Source: JAGQNP01 sp038257245 (lineage in GTDB: Bacteria > Patescibacteriota > Saccharimonadia > Saccharimonadales > JACQNP01). From it: DNA of 64,000 nt. The stretch's first letter is position 1, and every line of letters begins with the position of its first letter. The stretch is taken from the NCBI GenBank assembly GCA_038257245.1, contig JBBSJL010000002.1, forward strand, positions 36,141 to 100,140, written 5' to 3'. Position numbers and translations under genes: made by a program. Positions 51,127 through 60,090 of this stretch are shown in pieces. Below the pieces are notes generated by a model. That model had not been told where the DNA came from and did not search any database. It was given only the letters and a program-made list of their open reading frames with translations.

Positions 51127-51786
51127 CTATTGTAGATTAGGGATTTCTTGGGCATTTGTAGGCAATGTGATTGAAACATCTTTAAACTCATATACGATCT
51201 TGACCGAGCCATTTGCAGTATTGCCTTGTACCTGACTAATTCGCTTAGTGTTTGTGTCAATATATATCATTGTTTCCAAGCTGTCCTTAGTTACCTTCCA
51301 GACATCACAAGAACCAGCTGGGCAGTCTTCTACACCCATATGTGTTGCATTTTGTTTAAACTCAGAAAAGTCCTCTTCAGAATACGAATAACTGTCTGGA
51401 TCAAAACTAGAGCCTATCTGATTATTCGGATATTTTATACAGCTAGTCGCTGCTTGGCATAAATAATAAGCATCGTTAGTGAAAAACGAAGTGCTTTCTT
51501 GGCCGTCTATACTATAAGAATACTTGGTGCTATCAGTAGTATTATCATGCTCCATAACCCCCACAATAGTTTTATCGCCTTCCGTGGTAGTTATAGTAGC
51601 TACGAATGATGCATCAGCCATAGATGCAGCATCAAATACTGTATTAGTTTCTACATCCATTTTACCGTCTTGAGTTGACTGATTTGTTTTTTGGGAAGAA
51701 TCATCCTGCGAAACGACCATAAATCCAACCACACCACCACCTACGATCAGTAATGCGACTAAAATCATTACCAAGTTCTTACTCAT
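51127..51786 (-). CDS. Exported protein, LolA/LppX-like fold (predicted)
   Basis: A 219-residue protein with an N-terminal membrane helix (5-25) and an exported domain with four Cys (two as CQAATSC, two as CPAGSC), likely disulfides. The C-terminal pattern of beta strands (VWKVTKD, MIYIDTNTKRISQVQ, VYEFKDVSITLP) resembles lipoprotein-carrier folds such as LolA/LppX; this is inference. AAGGAGGT lies 4 bases before ATG 51786, the best ribosome site in the window. Confidence 0.78.
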   Translation of the reverse strand: MSKNLVMILVALLIVGGGVVGFMVVSQDDSSQKTNQSTQDGKMDVETNTVFDAASMADASFVATITTTEGDKTIVGVMEHDNTTDSTKYSYSIDGQESTSFFTNDAYYLCQAATSCIKYPNNQIGSSFDPDSYSYSEEDFSEFKQNATHMGVEDCPAGSCDVWKVTKDSLETMIYIDTNTKRISQVQGNTANGSVKIVYEFKDVSITLPTNAQEIPNLQ

Positions 51787-51843
51787 AACACCTCCTTAGT
51801 TTCATGTTCTATTTTATACCCAAATGCTATTTATGTCTAAAAC

Positions 51844-53118
51844 CTACTGGGAGGTAGTGCCAAACAAAAACGTACTCTGATCACCATTGAGAATTTCGAT
51901 TGATTTTTCCATACTAAGGCTAAAATTACTCAACACGTAGTCTTCGAACGTTCCTACCCCAACTACAATCGAGTCTGAACCAACGTATAAAACATTGACT
52001 ATTGGTTTATCGGCTTCAAATAATTTGACTTCACCGTCTTGACCTACACCGTAGATTGTATTTTCCTTAGCAAAATATGCCGTCGTAGTACCAGACCTGT
52101 ACCCAAAAATTGGTGATCCGACTTGTTTACCAATTTTGGTAAGTTCTTTGAAATTTTTGGTGCCAATATCGAATTCAGACAAGACATAAGGCGGTCCGGG
52201 CCCGATACCATCGCCACTTATATCAGATTGTGCCGTCAACATTTTTGTAAAGTCAGAGCTAATGACTAAACCGGCTCCTGCTTTACCCGCTAATGTGAAT
52301 ACTACTTCCTCGGTTTTAGTTGCCGTGTCATAAACATATAGTGTGTCCTGTACGTTGCCGTCACAATTGTAACAACCCTTATAGAAGTATATCTTGCCCC
52401 TTTCAGCATCATACCCTTCCAAAAAACTACCCATAGTATTAACACTGAACAAGTCAGCCGTCTCGTTGGTTTCTAGATTTACTTGTCTAATTACGTTGGC
52501 TTGCTTATCACTCGCTGCGAGATATCCGTACACTATGCTTTTACCGTCACTAGAAAAAATAGCACTTGTGATTATTTCGCTAGGTTTGCCTGGATCAGGC
52601 AGGCTCAGACTGAAAAGAAATTTATATGTTTTACCGGCATCTTTGCTATACCAAATAGTGTCACCCGAACTACTACCACCAGCTGGGGATGTTACAACCA
52701 GCACTTGCTGCCCTTGCACGCTACTGTTTGTAATATAGTTATTCTGGCCGATATTTTTTGCACTCGTACGGTCACCACCATCTACCGGACGCCAAAATAA
52801 TTCCATCCCGTCTTTTTCGGCATCACCATATGCATAGGTAACGGCAAAAAGACTATCCTGTGCGGCTGGTATTGATTCAGCAACATCGGTCTGATTATTG
52901 GTAGGTATCGTAGATTTACTACCAAACATGAACCACCCTATAGCAGCAATTGAAGCTAATATAATAATTACCAGTGTTATGACTAACCACTTTTTGTTTT
53001 TTTTGGGGCTTTGCTTATTTTCGGTGTGGTGCGCTTCAAGATTACCGGGAACATCGTCTAGACCTATAATAGACTCTTCACGTTCTGGTGTTGATTTCGT
53101 AGGATTATCATAGTTCAT
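51844..53118 (-). CDS. Membrane-anchored protein, predicted beta-propeller
   Basis: A 424-residue protein with a polar N-terminus, a membrane helix (about 44-66), a low-complexity stretch, then a large exported region with repeated strands and turn motifs such as SPAGGSSSGDTIWYSKDAGKTYKF and FYKGCYNCDG. The pattern suggests a seven-blade-like propeller (TolB or sialidase type), but I recognise no named family. It lies between the LolA-like gene and the small membrane gene, in one run with DUF2207. Confidence 0.75.
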   Translation of the reverse strand: MNYDNPTKSTPEREESIIGLDDVPGNLEAHHTENKQSPKKNKKWLVITLVIIILASIAAIGWFMFGSKSTIPTNNQTDVAESIPAAQDSLFAVTYAYGDAEKDGMELFWRPVDGGDRTSAKNIGQNNYITNSSVQGQQVLVVTSPAGGSSSGDTIWYSKDAGKTYKFLFSLSLPDPGKPSEIITSAIFSSDGKSIVYGYLAASDKQANVIRQVNLETNETADLFSVNTMGSFLEGYDAERGKIYFYKGCYNCDGNVQDTLYVYDTATKTEEVVFTLAGKAGAGLVISSDFTKMLTAQSDISGDGIGPGPPYVLSEFDIGTKNFKELTKIGKQVGSPIFGYRSGTTTAYFAKENTIYGVGQDGEVKLFEADKPIVNVLYVGSDSIVVGVGTFEDYVLSNFSLSMEKSIEILNGDQSTFLFGTTSQ

Positions 53119-53140
53119 AAGATAATGTACGAGGATAACC

Positions 53141-53407
53141 TTACTTCTCTATTCTGAGATTCGCCTTTTCAAGTTTTCGTCGAGCTAGCAAAATCCCTAC
53201 CATAACAATAGTTGTATATATAAGCCCAGAAATACATGCACTAATTATTGATGCTTTAGTAGAAACTACTAAATACGTGCCACTTATTAAAGTAGCTGAA
53301 ACTAATCCATAAGAAACTGCTATCTTGTTTTTGGACGGGCTTATCAATAAATATGTAGTGTACATGACACTAAAAAGTGCAATTGAGATGTGAGTTATTA
53401 ATATCAT
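53141..53407 (-). CDS. Small three-helix membrane protein
   Basis: An 88-residue protein with three membrane helices (about 3-20, 30-50, 55-78). I do not recognise a family. It lies directly downstream of ctaB, 18 bases away, but has its own leaderless -10 (TATAAT, 7 bases before ATG 53407). An assembly role for the oxidase is possible from position only. Confidence 0.72.
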   Translation of the reverse strand: MILITHISIALFSVMYTTYLLISPSKNKIAVSYGLVSATLISGTYLVVSTKASIISACISGLIYTTIVMVGILLARRKLEKANLRIEK

Positions 53408-53414
53408 AACCGTA

Positions 53415-53420
53415 ATTATA
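53415..53420 (-). promoter_or_regulatory. -10 box for the 88-aa membrane protein, leaderless
   Basis: Minus strand TG-TATAAT, then TACGGTT, then ATG 53407. It lies in the short space after ctaB. Confidence 0.6.
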
Positions 53421-53425
53421 CACCA

Positions 53426-54280
53426 TTATGGCAACCATGCATTAATAGAAATCAGCACGCTAAAAACTAATAATACTAATAATGAAATTCCAAACATTGT
53501 ATCAGCCCATTTTTTGTCGTTTTTGGTTGAAAATCCTGACAAACCCATATATAACCAGTAGCTCCCGACTGTCGTGATAACAATTATATATGTATAGCCG
53601 GTGTACCCAAATATGGTCAGTAGCGGTGCTGTTACAACAAAAGCAATTGTATACGCCAAGGCTCGGACCTTGGTCGTCTTTACCCCTTTTTCTACTGGCA
53701 AAATCGGTATCTTGGCAGTTTTGTAATCAGTTAGCCTTTTTATGCCAATAGCGTAGAAATGCGGCATCTGCCAAAACACCAAAATTGCAAACAATAATAC
53801 TGCGGCAATATCTACATTTCCAGTAACTGCACAATAGCCTACGACAGGAGGAACAGCACCGGATATACTACCAATCTCTGTACCATAAATACTTATTCTT
53901 TTAAAATAACCGTACAAAATAACGTAAGCAAAAAATCCAAACAACGCAATTGCTGCAGTTAAAATATTGGTGTATTGGATAAGCAGATATGAGCCGGCGG
54001 CAAGTAACGTCATTGCGAATAATAGTGCGTTAGCTATCTGAACTTTGCCCGTTACAAGTTCTCGGTCCTTTGTTCTTGTCATTTTTCGATCGATTTCTAT
54101 ATCAATATAGTTATTAAATACACAGGCTGAAGCGATAATTAGTGCCAGTCCACCGATGGATGAAAGTAATAATGAGAAATCAATCAATCCATTAGACGCG
54201 AACAAAAATCCTCCTGTAGCAGTAATCGCATTGCCTCGCACAATACCCGGCTTAGTTAGCCGCCAATATGACTTCAACAT
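53426..54280 (-). CDS. ctaB: Protohaem IX farnesyltransferase (haem O synthase)
   Basis: Adds a farnesyl group to haem B to make haem O, the cofactor of the cyo oxidase. The 284-residue protein has about nine membrane helices with the prenyl-diphosphate-binding NNYIDIEIDRKMTRTKDREL (D...D motif) and the FWQMPHFYAIGIK block. AGGAGG lies 10 bases before ATG 54280. It diverges from cyoA across a 174-base region. It needs haem B and farnesyl diphosphate; no maker of either is in the window. Confidence 0.96.
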   Translation of the reverse strand: MLKSYWRLTKPGIVRGNAITATGGFLFASNGLIDFSLLLSSIGGLALIIASACVFNNYIDIEIDRKMTRTKDRELVTGKVQIANALLFAMTLLAAGSYLLIQYTNILTAAIALFGFFAYVILYGYFKRISIYGTEIGSISGAVPPVVGYCAVTGNVDIAAVLLFAILVFWQMPHFYAIGIKRLTDYKTAKIPILPVEKGVKTTKVRALAYTIAFVVTAPLLTIFGYTGYTYIIVITTVGSYWLYMGLSGFSTKNDKKWADTMFGISLLVLLVFSVLISINAWLP

Positions 54281-54338
54281 TTAATTATTGCCTCCTGTTC
54301 TTGTAGCCTACCTATTGATCCTGGTAAGAAATACTTAT

Positions 54339-54361
54339 GATAGTTATGATTATAAACTATC
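54339..54361. promoter_or_regulatory. Inverted repeat over the ctaB -10, between ctaB and cyoA
   Basis: GATAGTT (54339-54345) and AACTATC (54355-54361) flank a core that contains, on the minus strand, TATAAT (54354-54349), the probable -10 of ctaB. A repressor bound here would block ctaB and could affect cyoA. For cyoA, TATGCT near 54403-54408 is a candidate -10. Confidence 0.5.
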
Positions 54362-54454
54362 ACTTACAGAATTAAATAATATTTTCAGCTTAAGAATTAA
54401 GTCTATGCTATATTTATATTGTGGTAATGATTAAATTCATATGGAGTAAGGACT

Positions 54455-55360
54455 GTGTCAGTGACAAACACAAATAAGCACAATCAAAAATGGTTCAAGT
54501 GGATCTTTATTTTATTCTTAATTGACCTATCCCTGCTTCTTGCGTACCTGGTGCAGGGTAAAAACGTTGCCTTGTTTAACCCTAAAGGGCTAATTGCTAG
54601 TGAGCAGCTAAAGTTAACATTATATTCTGCTGGTATTTTATTCGCTATCGCTATTCCAACTGTAATCTTGCTTTATATTATCGCCTGGAAATACCGTGAA
54701 TCCAATAAAAAAGCTAAGTATGAACCTAGTACAAAAAATGGTAAATTGTTTGTACTCAGTATCTGGGTCATCCCAAGTATATTTATACTAGTGCTCGCAT
54801 TTGTTATGCTTCCTGCCACGCGTAAGCTTGATCCTCGAAAAACAATTACTTCCAACAACAAGCAATTGACGATCCAGGTTATTGCCATGCGCTGGAAGTG
54901 GTTGTTTATATATCCAGAGCAAGATATCGCAACTGTAAACTTTGTGCAAATTCCCGTGGATACTCCTGTAGAATTTGTGTTAACCGCTGACGAATCGCCT
55001 ATGAGCTCTTTCTGGATTCCGAATCTGGGGGGGCAATTATATGCAATGACAAGTCACGTCAATAGGTTAAACCTTATCGCTGAAACGTCCGGAGATTACC
55101 CTGGTAGCTCAGCCGAAATAACCGGTGCAGGTTTTTCAGGAATGAAATTTGTTACCAGAGCAGGAACGCAACAAGATTTTGATGAATGGGTTCAAAAAGT
55201 AAAAAATTCACCAGATGTTCTGGATATTGCTAATTATGATAATTTGTTATTGCCAAGCGAAAACAATGCGACTGCATATTATTCTCAGTATGAACCTGAC
55301 ATATTTAACCGGTTGATTGCGAAGTATAATGAAACACCCGAAGGAGATTCGCACCACTAA
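54455..55360 (+). CDS. cyoA: Cytochrome bo3 quinol oxidase subunit II
   Basis: Subunit II of the proton-pumping quinol oxidase. The 301-residue protein has three hydrophobic helices (about 13-33, 50-73, 93-114) and an exported cupredoxin domain with AMRWKWLFIYPEQ, SSFWIPNLGGQLYAMTSHVN and GFSGMKF. It has no Cys at all, so there is no CuA site (quinol, not cytochrome c, is the donor) and no lipobox as in E. coli CyoA. Start GTG 54455 has AAGGACT close upstream. First gene of cyoABCD; cyoB overlaps it by one base. Confidence 0.95.
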   Translation: MSVTNTNKHNQKWFKWIFILFLIDLSLLLAYLVQGKNVALFNPKGLIASEQLKLTLYSAGILFAIAIPTVILLYIIAWKYRESNKKAKYEPSTKNGKLFVLSIWVIPSIFILVLAFVMLPATRKLDPRKTITSNNKQLTIQVIAMRWKWLFIYPEQDIATVNFVQIPVDTPVEFVLTADESPMSSFWIPNLGGQLYAMTSHVNRLNLIAETSGDYPGSSAEITGAGFSGMKFVTRAGTQQDFDEWVQKVKNSPDVLDIANYDNLLLPSENNATAYYSQYEPDIFNRLIAKYNETPEGDSHH

Positions 55361-57450
55361 TGCAAGAACTACTTATTGGAAAATTGAATTGGAAAGCATT
55401 GCCTCACGAGTGGTTTACTTTTGGTGGTTCTGTGGCTTTTATTGGTATAACATTGTTGGCAATAGTTGTACTCACACGAACTAAACGATGGAAGTGGCTT
55501 TGGAATGAGTGGCTCACATCTGTTGACCCTAAAAAAATAGGTATCATGTACTTCATCGTAGGTGGGTTTATGCTTATGCGCGGTGGGCTAGATGCCATAA
55601 TGCTCTGGCTTCAGCAAGCCCTATCATCTGGGGATTCGCAAGGTTATCTTTCAGCAGATCACTTTCAACAAATCTTTACTGCCCATGGTAATATCATGGT
55701 TTTCTTTGTGGCTATGGCCCTAATTTTTGGGCTAATTAACTACATCGTACCCCTGCAAATTGGAGCACGTGATTTAGCTTCACCGTTTTTGAATACATTG
55801 GGATTCTGGTTATTTGTGGCTGGGGTCGTAATGGTAAATATGTTCTTCCTGCTTGGCGGGGAATACGCTGCGACAGGTTGGCTTGCAGTCGCGCCGCTGT
55901 CTGGTAGTGAATTCAGTCCGGGTGTCGGTGTTGATTATTGGATATGGAGTTTACAAATTTCTGGTATCGGTACGACACTGGGTGCTATTAACTTTATTAT
56001 GACAATTCTAAAAATGCGTGCACCAGGGATGACTCTTTGGAAAATGCCGTTATTTACTTGGGGATCACTCTGTAGCATGGTAATGGCTGCTACGGTATTC
56101 CCGCTATTAACTGCAACACTATTCTTGGTATTTTTCGATAGATATCTTGGTACACATTTCTTTACAACCATGGGCGGTGGAGACCCTATGATGTACACAA
56201 ACCTCATATGGATGTGGGGTCACCCAGAAGTTTATATCTTAATGCTGCCTGCTTTTGGAATATTTTCCGAGGTAGTCTCGACGTTTAGCCGCAAACAAAT
56301 AGCTAGCTACAAATCAAACGTAATGGGCATGATCGGCGTTTCGATACTGGCATTGTCTGTTTGGCTGCACCACTTCTTTACCATGGGCGCAGGAGTTAAT
56401 GTAAACTCATTCTTTGGAGTTATGACCATGATAATTGCTATTCCAACTGCGGTGTTGGTTTTCACATGGATAGCAACCATGTACAAAGGACGAATAAGGT
56501 TCGACACGCCGATGTTATGGTTTCTTGGGTTTATAGCAATATTTACTATCGGTGGTGTTTTTGGCGTGATGCTAGCAATACCTCCTGTGGATTTCCAGCT
56601 ACACAATAGTCTATTTCTTGTGGCGCATTTTCATTCTATGGTCATTGGTGGCGTTCTATTCGGTATCTTTAGCGGCGTTGCCTATTGGTTCCCCAAATTC
56701 ACTGGGGTTAAACTTAACGAAAGAATAGGCCGCACTGCATTTTGGTGCTGGATAATTGGTTTTTGTATGTCGTTTATTCCTATGTACATTTTAGGATTAA
56801 TGGGCGCTACCCGAAGACTTGATCACTACGATTCTTCCACAGGATGGCAACCACTCTACGTGATGATGCTAGTCGGGGGCTTAGTCATAATGACTGGTGT
56901 TGCATTGCAACTTGCCCAGATTATAGCCAGTCTGATTCAAAAAAGGCACCTTCAGGATACAACCGGCGATCCTTGGGATGGTCGAACTTTGGAATGGTCT
57001 ACGGCATCACCTCCACCATCTTATAATTTCGCGGTTATCCCAAAGGTATCTACTCATTATGAATTTTGGGAAATGAAGAAGCGTGGCATATCAAAACCTG
57101 TTTATAAAGATATTCTTGTTCCTAAGAACACTGCTGCTGGTATTTACATATCTGTTTTTGCCTTTCTTGTTGGCTTTGCTTTCGTTTGGGAAATTACATG
57201 GTTAGCTGTTGTGGCAATAATCGGCGTTATTGTCTCTGCCGTTATCCGAACCTTTGATGAACATACAGAATACATTCTTACAGCCGCAGAAGTTGAAAAG
57301 CTAGAGGAAGACAAGCTAAAGAATAATGCTACTTCAAAGCCTATGACAGGAAGTGACGATGATGAGGATATGGGGATTTGGGATTTTATAACTTACGTCT
57401 ACAAATTCTTTATGGATATAATACGAAATAGAAGGTGGCGCTCGTGGTAG
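55360..57450 (+). CDS. cyoB: Cytochrome bo3 quinol oxidase subunit I
   Basis: Catalytic subunit, 696 residues and about 15 helices, with haem b, haem O3 and CuB. Haem and copper ligands are in place: His109 (AHGNIMVF), GHPEVY at 287-292 (His288, Glu290 proton gate and Tyr292), HH at 337-338, and HFH at 423-425. IGARDLASPFLN keeps the D-channel Asp. These mark a type A1 haem-copper oxidase that pumps protons. Similarity to proteobacterial CyoB is clear in DPWDGRTLEWSTASPPP, which fits lateral transfer at some time (inference). Confidence 0.98.
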   Translation: MQELLIGKLNWKALPHEWFTFGGSVAFIGITLLAIVVLTRTKRWKWLWNEWLTSVDPKKIGIMYFIVGGFMLMRGGLDAIMLWLQQALSSGDSQGYLSADHFQQIFTAHGNIMVFFVAMALIFGLINYIVPLQIGARDLASPFLNTLGFWLFVAGVVMVNMFFLLGGEYAATGWLAVAPLSGSEFSPGVGVDYWIWSLQISGIGTTLGAINFIMTILKMRAPGMTLWKMPLFTWGSLCSMVMAATVFPLLTATLFLVFFDRYLGTHFFTTMGGGDPMMYTNLIWMWGHPEVYILMLPAFGIFSEVVSTFSRKQIASYKSNVMGMIGVSILALSVWLHHFFTMGAGVNVNSFFGVMTMIIAIPTAVLVFTWIATMYKGRIRFDTPMLWFLGFIAIFTIGGVFGVMLAIPPVDFQLHNSLFLVAHFHSMVIGGVLFGIFSGVAYWFPKFTGVKLNERIGRTAFWCWIIGFCMSFIPMYILGLMGATRRLDHYDSSTGWQPLYVMMLVGGLVIMTGVALQLAQIIASLIQKRHLQDTTGDPWDGRTLEWSTASPPPSYNFAVIPKVSTHYEFWEMKKRGISKPVYKDILVPKNTAAGIYISVFAFLVGFAFVWEITWLAVVAIIGVIVSAVIRTFDEHTEYILTAAEVEKLEEDKLKNNATSKPMTGSDDDEDMGIWDFITYVYKFFMDIIRNRRWRSW

Positions 57451-58043
57451 AAAAACATAACCTAAACCATCAAGCTCATGAGGCGGAAGCCACTGATAGA
57501 ACTATGTTTGGGTTCTGGATATATTTGATGACCGACCTGTTGATGTTTGCAGTCTTGTTTGCTGTTTATGCTGTATTGAGTGGCAACACTGTTGGCGGTG
57601 AAACAGGGCGGGATATTTTCAGCCTGCCGCTCGCATTAACCGGAACCCTACTTTTGCTTACAAGCAGTTTTACTTGTGGTATTGCTATGATTGCAGCCCG
57701 AAAGGGTAAGAAAAACCAGACGCTGTTATGGTTTGGTATTACGTTTATACTCGGTTTGGGCTTTTTGAGTTTAGAGTTGCTAGAATTTTCCGAACTTATC
57801 CATGAAGGTCTTACTTTGCAAACCAATGCCTTCCTTTCCTCTTTCTTTGTGCTTGTAGGAACCCATGGACTCCATATTACCTCTGGGCTAGTATGGATGG
57901 CGATCATAATGGCATATGTTATTAAGCGAGGTCTTAACGCTCATATGATACGAAAGCTAACGTTACTTAGTCTGTTCTGGCACTTTTTGGATATAGTATG
58001 GATCTTTATATTCACAATTGTCTACTTAGGAGCATTTGTATGA
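57444..58043 (+). CDS. cyoC: Cytochrome bo3 quinol oxidase subunit III
   Basis: Membrane subunit of the oxidase with five helices, 199 residues. Family blocks include FGFWIYLMTDLLMFAVLFAV, LELLEFSELIHEG and GTHGLHITSGLVWM. It stabilises subunit I and its proton uptake. I chose GTG 57444, six bases after AAGGTGG; an earlier GTG at 57435 lies too near that site. It overlaps cyoB by 7 bases and cyoD by 4 bases (ATGA). Confidence 0.94.
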   Translation: MVEKHNLNHQAHEAEATDRTMFGFWIYLMTDLLMFAVLFAVYAVLSGNTVGGETGRDIFSLPLALTGTLLLLTSSFTCGIAMIAARKGKKNQTLLWFGITFILGLGFLSLELLEFSELIHEGLTLQTNAFLSSFFVLVGTHGLHITSGLVWMAIIMAYVIKRGLNAHMIRKLTLLSLFWHFLDIVWIFIFTIVYLGAFV

Positions 58044-58723
58044 GCGACTCACCCCCAGTCTCTAAGCCTAAGGATGAACACGGCTCTATTAAATCCTATG
58101 TTATTGGATTTATACTGTCACTAATCTTCACATTTATCCCCTATTACTTGGTCGTAAACCAAGTCACTACCGGCACATGGTTGTTCATAACTATCCTCGT
58201 AATTGCTGTAATACAAATGATCATTCAGGTAACATTTTTCCTACATCTGGGACGAGGGCCAAAACCTAATTGGAATTTGTTTTTTTTCATATCGACAGTT
58301 GGTATCATCCTAGTTGTTGTTGGCGGTTCCGTTATGATCATAAGCCAGCTTCACTACAACATGTCGCCATCTGATCAGATAAAGAAATTGGTAGATGATG
58401 AAGGTATATACCAAGTGGGTGGCGAATTAACAGGCGCTTGCCAAGGACAATTCACTAATCACATTGTTAAGATCACGGATGGCCAAGTTAATCCTTACTA
58501 CACTTATGCACACAAATGTGACACGCTGACATTTACCAATGAGGATGAGGCGCGCGAAATTACTTTTGGTGCACATCCCGAACATGGTAGCTATGCTGGC
58601 AATACAGAAGTCACGGTTCGTTCTGGGCGAAACAAAACTATAATTCTTTCAGAATCAGGTACATTTCAATTCCACGATCATTTACAACCCGACACAGCCG
58701 GTGAATTTAACGTGATTCAGTAA
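58040..58723 (+). CDS. cyoD: Cytochrome bo3 subunit IV fused to a cupredoxin-like domain
   Basis: A 227-residue protein. Residues 1-110 are a normal CyoD with three helices (about 18-40, 46-68, 79-103; KSYVIGFILSLIFTFIPYYL, FFLHLG, ISQLHYNMSPSD). CyoD normally stops there. Residues 115-227 form an extra exported domain with cupredoxin-type strands: YTYAHKCDTLTFTNEDEA, ITFGAHPEHGSYAG, SGTFQFHDHLQPDTAG. The last would be the place of the Cys-His-Met copper loop, but it holds Asp and Thr, so copper is not sure. The start overlaps cyoC by 4 bases and the fused frame is continuous. Confidence 0.92.
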   Translation: MSDSPPVSKPKDEHGSIKSYVIGFILSLIFTFIPYYLVVNQVTTGTWLFITILVIAVIQMIIQVTFFLHLGRGPKPNWNLFFFISTVGIILVVVGGSVMIISQLHYNMSPSDQIKKLVDDEGIYQVGGELTGACQGQFTNHIVKITDGQVNPYYTYAHKCDTLTFTNEDEAREITFGAHPEHGSYAGNTEVTVRSGRNKTIILSESGTFQFHDHLQPDTAGEFNVIQ

Positions 58724-58737
58724 TAGTCTGTTCTAAT

Positions 58738-59793
58738 TTATATAACTGAGGCAGCTATATAAATACAGTAAGCGATGTAGACTCCAATCAGTATCATGCC
58801 GCTCTTGTGGCCTATCTTCCAGTTTCTAACAATTAATATAAACAGAATAGCTACTACCGTAGCGACTAAGAGGAATATGCTAGCGAATAGATTTTCTGTT
58901 CCAACTACTACAGCTTGTCCGCCATGTAATGACATGTAAATAAGCCACGGCACACCGAGGCCAAATAATATGTCGAATACATTGGAGCCTATGGCATTGC
59001 TTACAGCCATGTCACCCCTGCCCTGTTTGGCAACGACTACCGAACCAATCAAATCAGGAATAGATGTCCCAGCTGCCAAAACAGTCAGTGCCAAAAAAGT
59101 AGAGTTAATATTTAGAACTGTTGCGATTGAAACTACTTGCGTCACTAAAACCCAACTAAGTGCAGCGATAGCCAAAATTGACAAAAGAAAGCTCATCAAA
59201 TAGTATTTAGGTTTTTTCAACGGATTTGGAACTACTACACTAATAACTTTGCGAATCATCATGTGTATTTTGTTATTGGGGGCGCTTTCAGCTACAACAA
59301 TGTGCTCTGTGTCTTCGTACTTTAACCATTTACGCCAGTTAACCACAAAAAACACATACAAAACATACATGAAAACAAAAAACAGCGCTTCGTACAAAAC
59401 AATTTTTCCATCCCAAAAGGCGCCCAGTAGAAGTAGAATTGTTACAATGTAAAACAGCAAATCCCGCATGACTGGCTTCCATTGTAATTTAACAGCCTTA
59501 AACATAGCCGCCGCACCGACAATAACTAGCACGTTAAAGATTGCGGACCCTACTATTGTTCCAGCGCCTATGTCGCTGTTATGTGCTCCGGCTAAACCAA
59601 GTACGGCAATTAACGACGTAAAAAACTCAGGTGCGCTCGACCCCATAGCCAATAATGTCGCTCCGGCAGCGTCGCTACTTAGTTTTAGTTTTTGAGTAAT
59701 AATGTCTATAGCCGGAACGAAAAACTCCTCTGTCAGTACGGCCAGAATGTACAATGCGAGTAACAATAATAATATTGGAAGAATCATGCTCAT
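58738..59793 (-). CDS. Calcium/sodium antiporter family protein (YrbG/NCKX type)
   Basis: A 351-residue membrane protein with about ten helices in two inverted halves. Each half has an alpha repeat: LLAMGSSAPEFFTSLIAVLG with GAGTIVGSAIFNVLVIVG, and LAAGTSIPDLIGSVVVAKQG with NAIGSNVFDILFGLGVPW. These hold the ion-binding Glu and Asp. It exchanges Ca2+ for Na+ or H+, perhaps with K+. A TATAAT box on the minus strand ends 9 bases before ATG 59793. It is convergent with cyoD, 14 bases apart. Confidence 0.93.
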   Translation of the reverse strand: MSMILPILLLLLALYILAVLTEEFFVPAIDIITQKLKLSSDAAGATLLAMGSSAPEFFTSLIAVLGLAGAHNSDIGAGTIVGSAIFNVLVIVGAAAMFKAVKLQWKPVMRDLLFYIVTILLLLGAFWDGKIVLYEALFFVFMYVLYVFFVVNWRKWLKYEDTEHIVVAESAPNNKIHMMIRKVISVVVPNPLKKPKYYLMSFLLSILAIAALSWVLVTQVVSIATVLNINSTFLALTVLAAGTSIPDLIGSVVVAKQGRGDMAVSNAIGSNVFDILFGLGVPWLIYMSLHGGQAVVVGTENLFASIFLLVATVVAILFILIVRNWKIGHKSGMILIGVYIAYCIYIAASVI

Positions 59794-60090
59794 TGTATGG
59801 TTATTATATATTACTCGATTGCTAACTCTATAATAGTTAACGGAAACTATGGCGAATGGCTTTTAGCCCAGATTGAAGGCAGCGAACTATCATCAAACGA
59901 CAATATGGCGCATTGTAATAGCACCTCGAATTAGTTAGAATTTAGTATTCATGTTATAATAAACTCAACTAGTTTTACTACGACTCTCCTAGTATTAGTC
60001 ACAAACGACTCGTTATAGCTTTGGTTAGATAAAATTACTAATTTGTAAGTGCAATTAATTTGGCGTCAAAACCTGTTTGGAGTTTAAATT
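59794..60090. other. 297-base intergenic region without a gene
   Basis: No reading frame above about 15 codons is convincing on either strand. It holds the probable promoter at 59952-59960, the upstream region of the Na/Ca antiporter gene, and a leader of about 125 bases before the ATP-grasp gene. I see no clear hairpin or riboswitch class in that leader. Confidence 0.6.
59952..59960 (+). promoter_or_regulatory. Extended -10 promoter upstream of the ATP-grasp ligase
   Basis: TGT-TATAAT, with TTAGTT about 18 bases before it. The transcript would have an unusually long leader for this genome, about 125 bases. Confidence 0.5.

Noticed and set aside
54455..55360. CyoA as subunit II of a cytochrome c oxidase
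   Set aside because: It has no Cys, so the CuA site cannot form, and it matches quinol-oxidase motifs.
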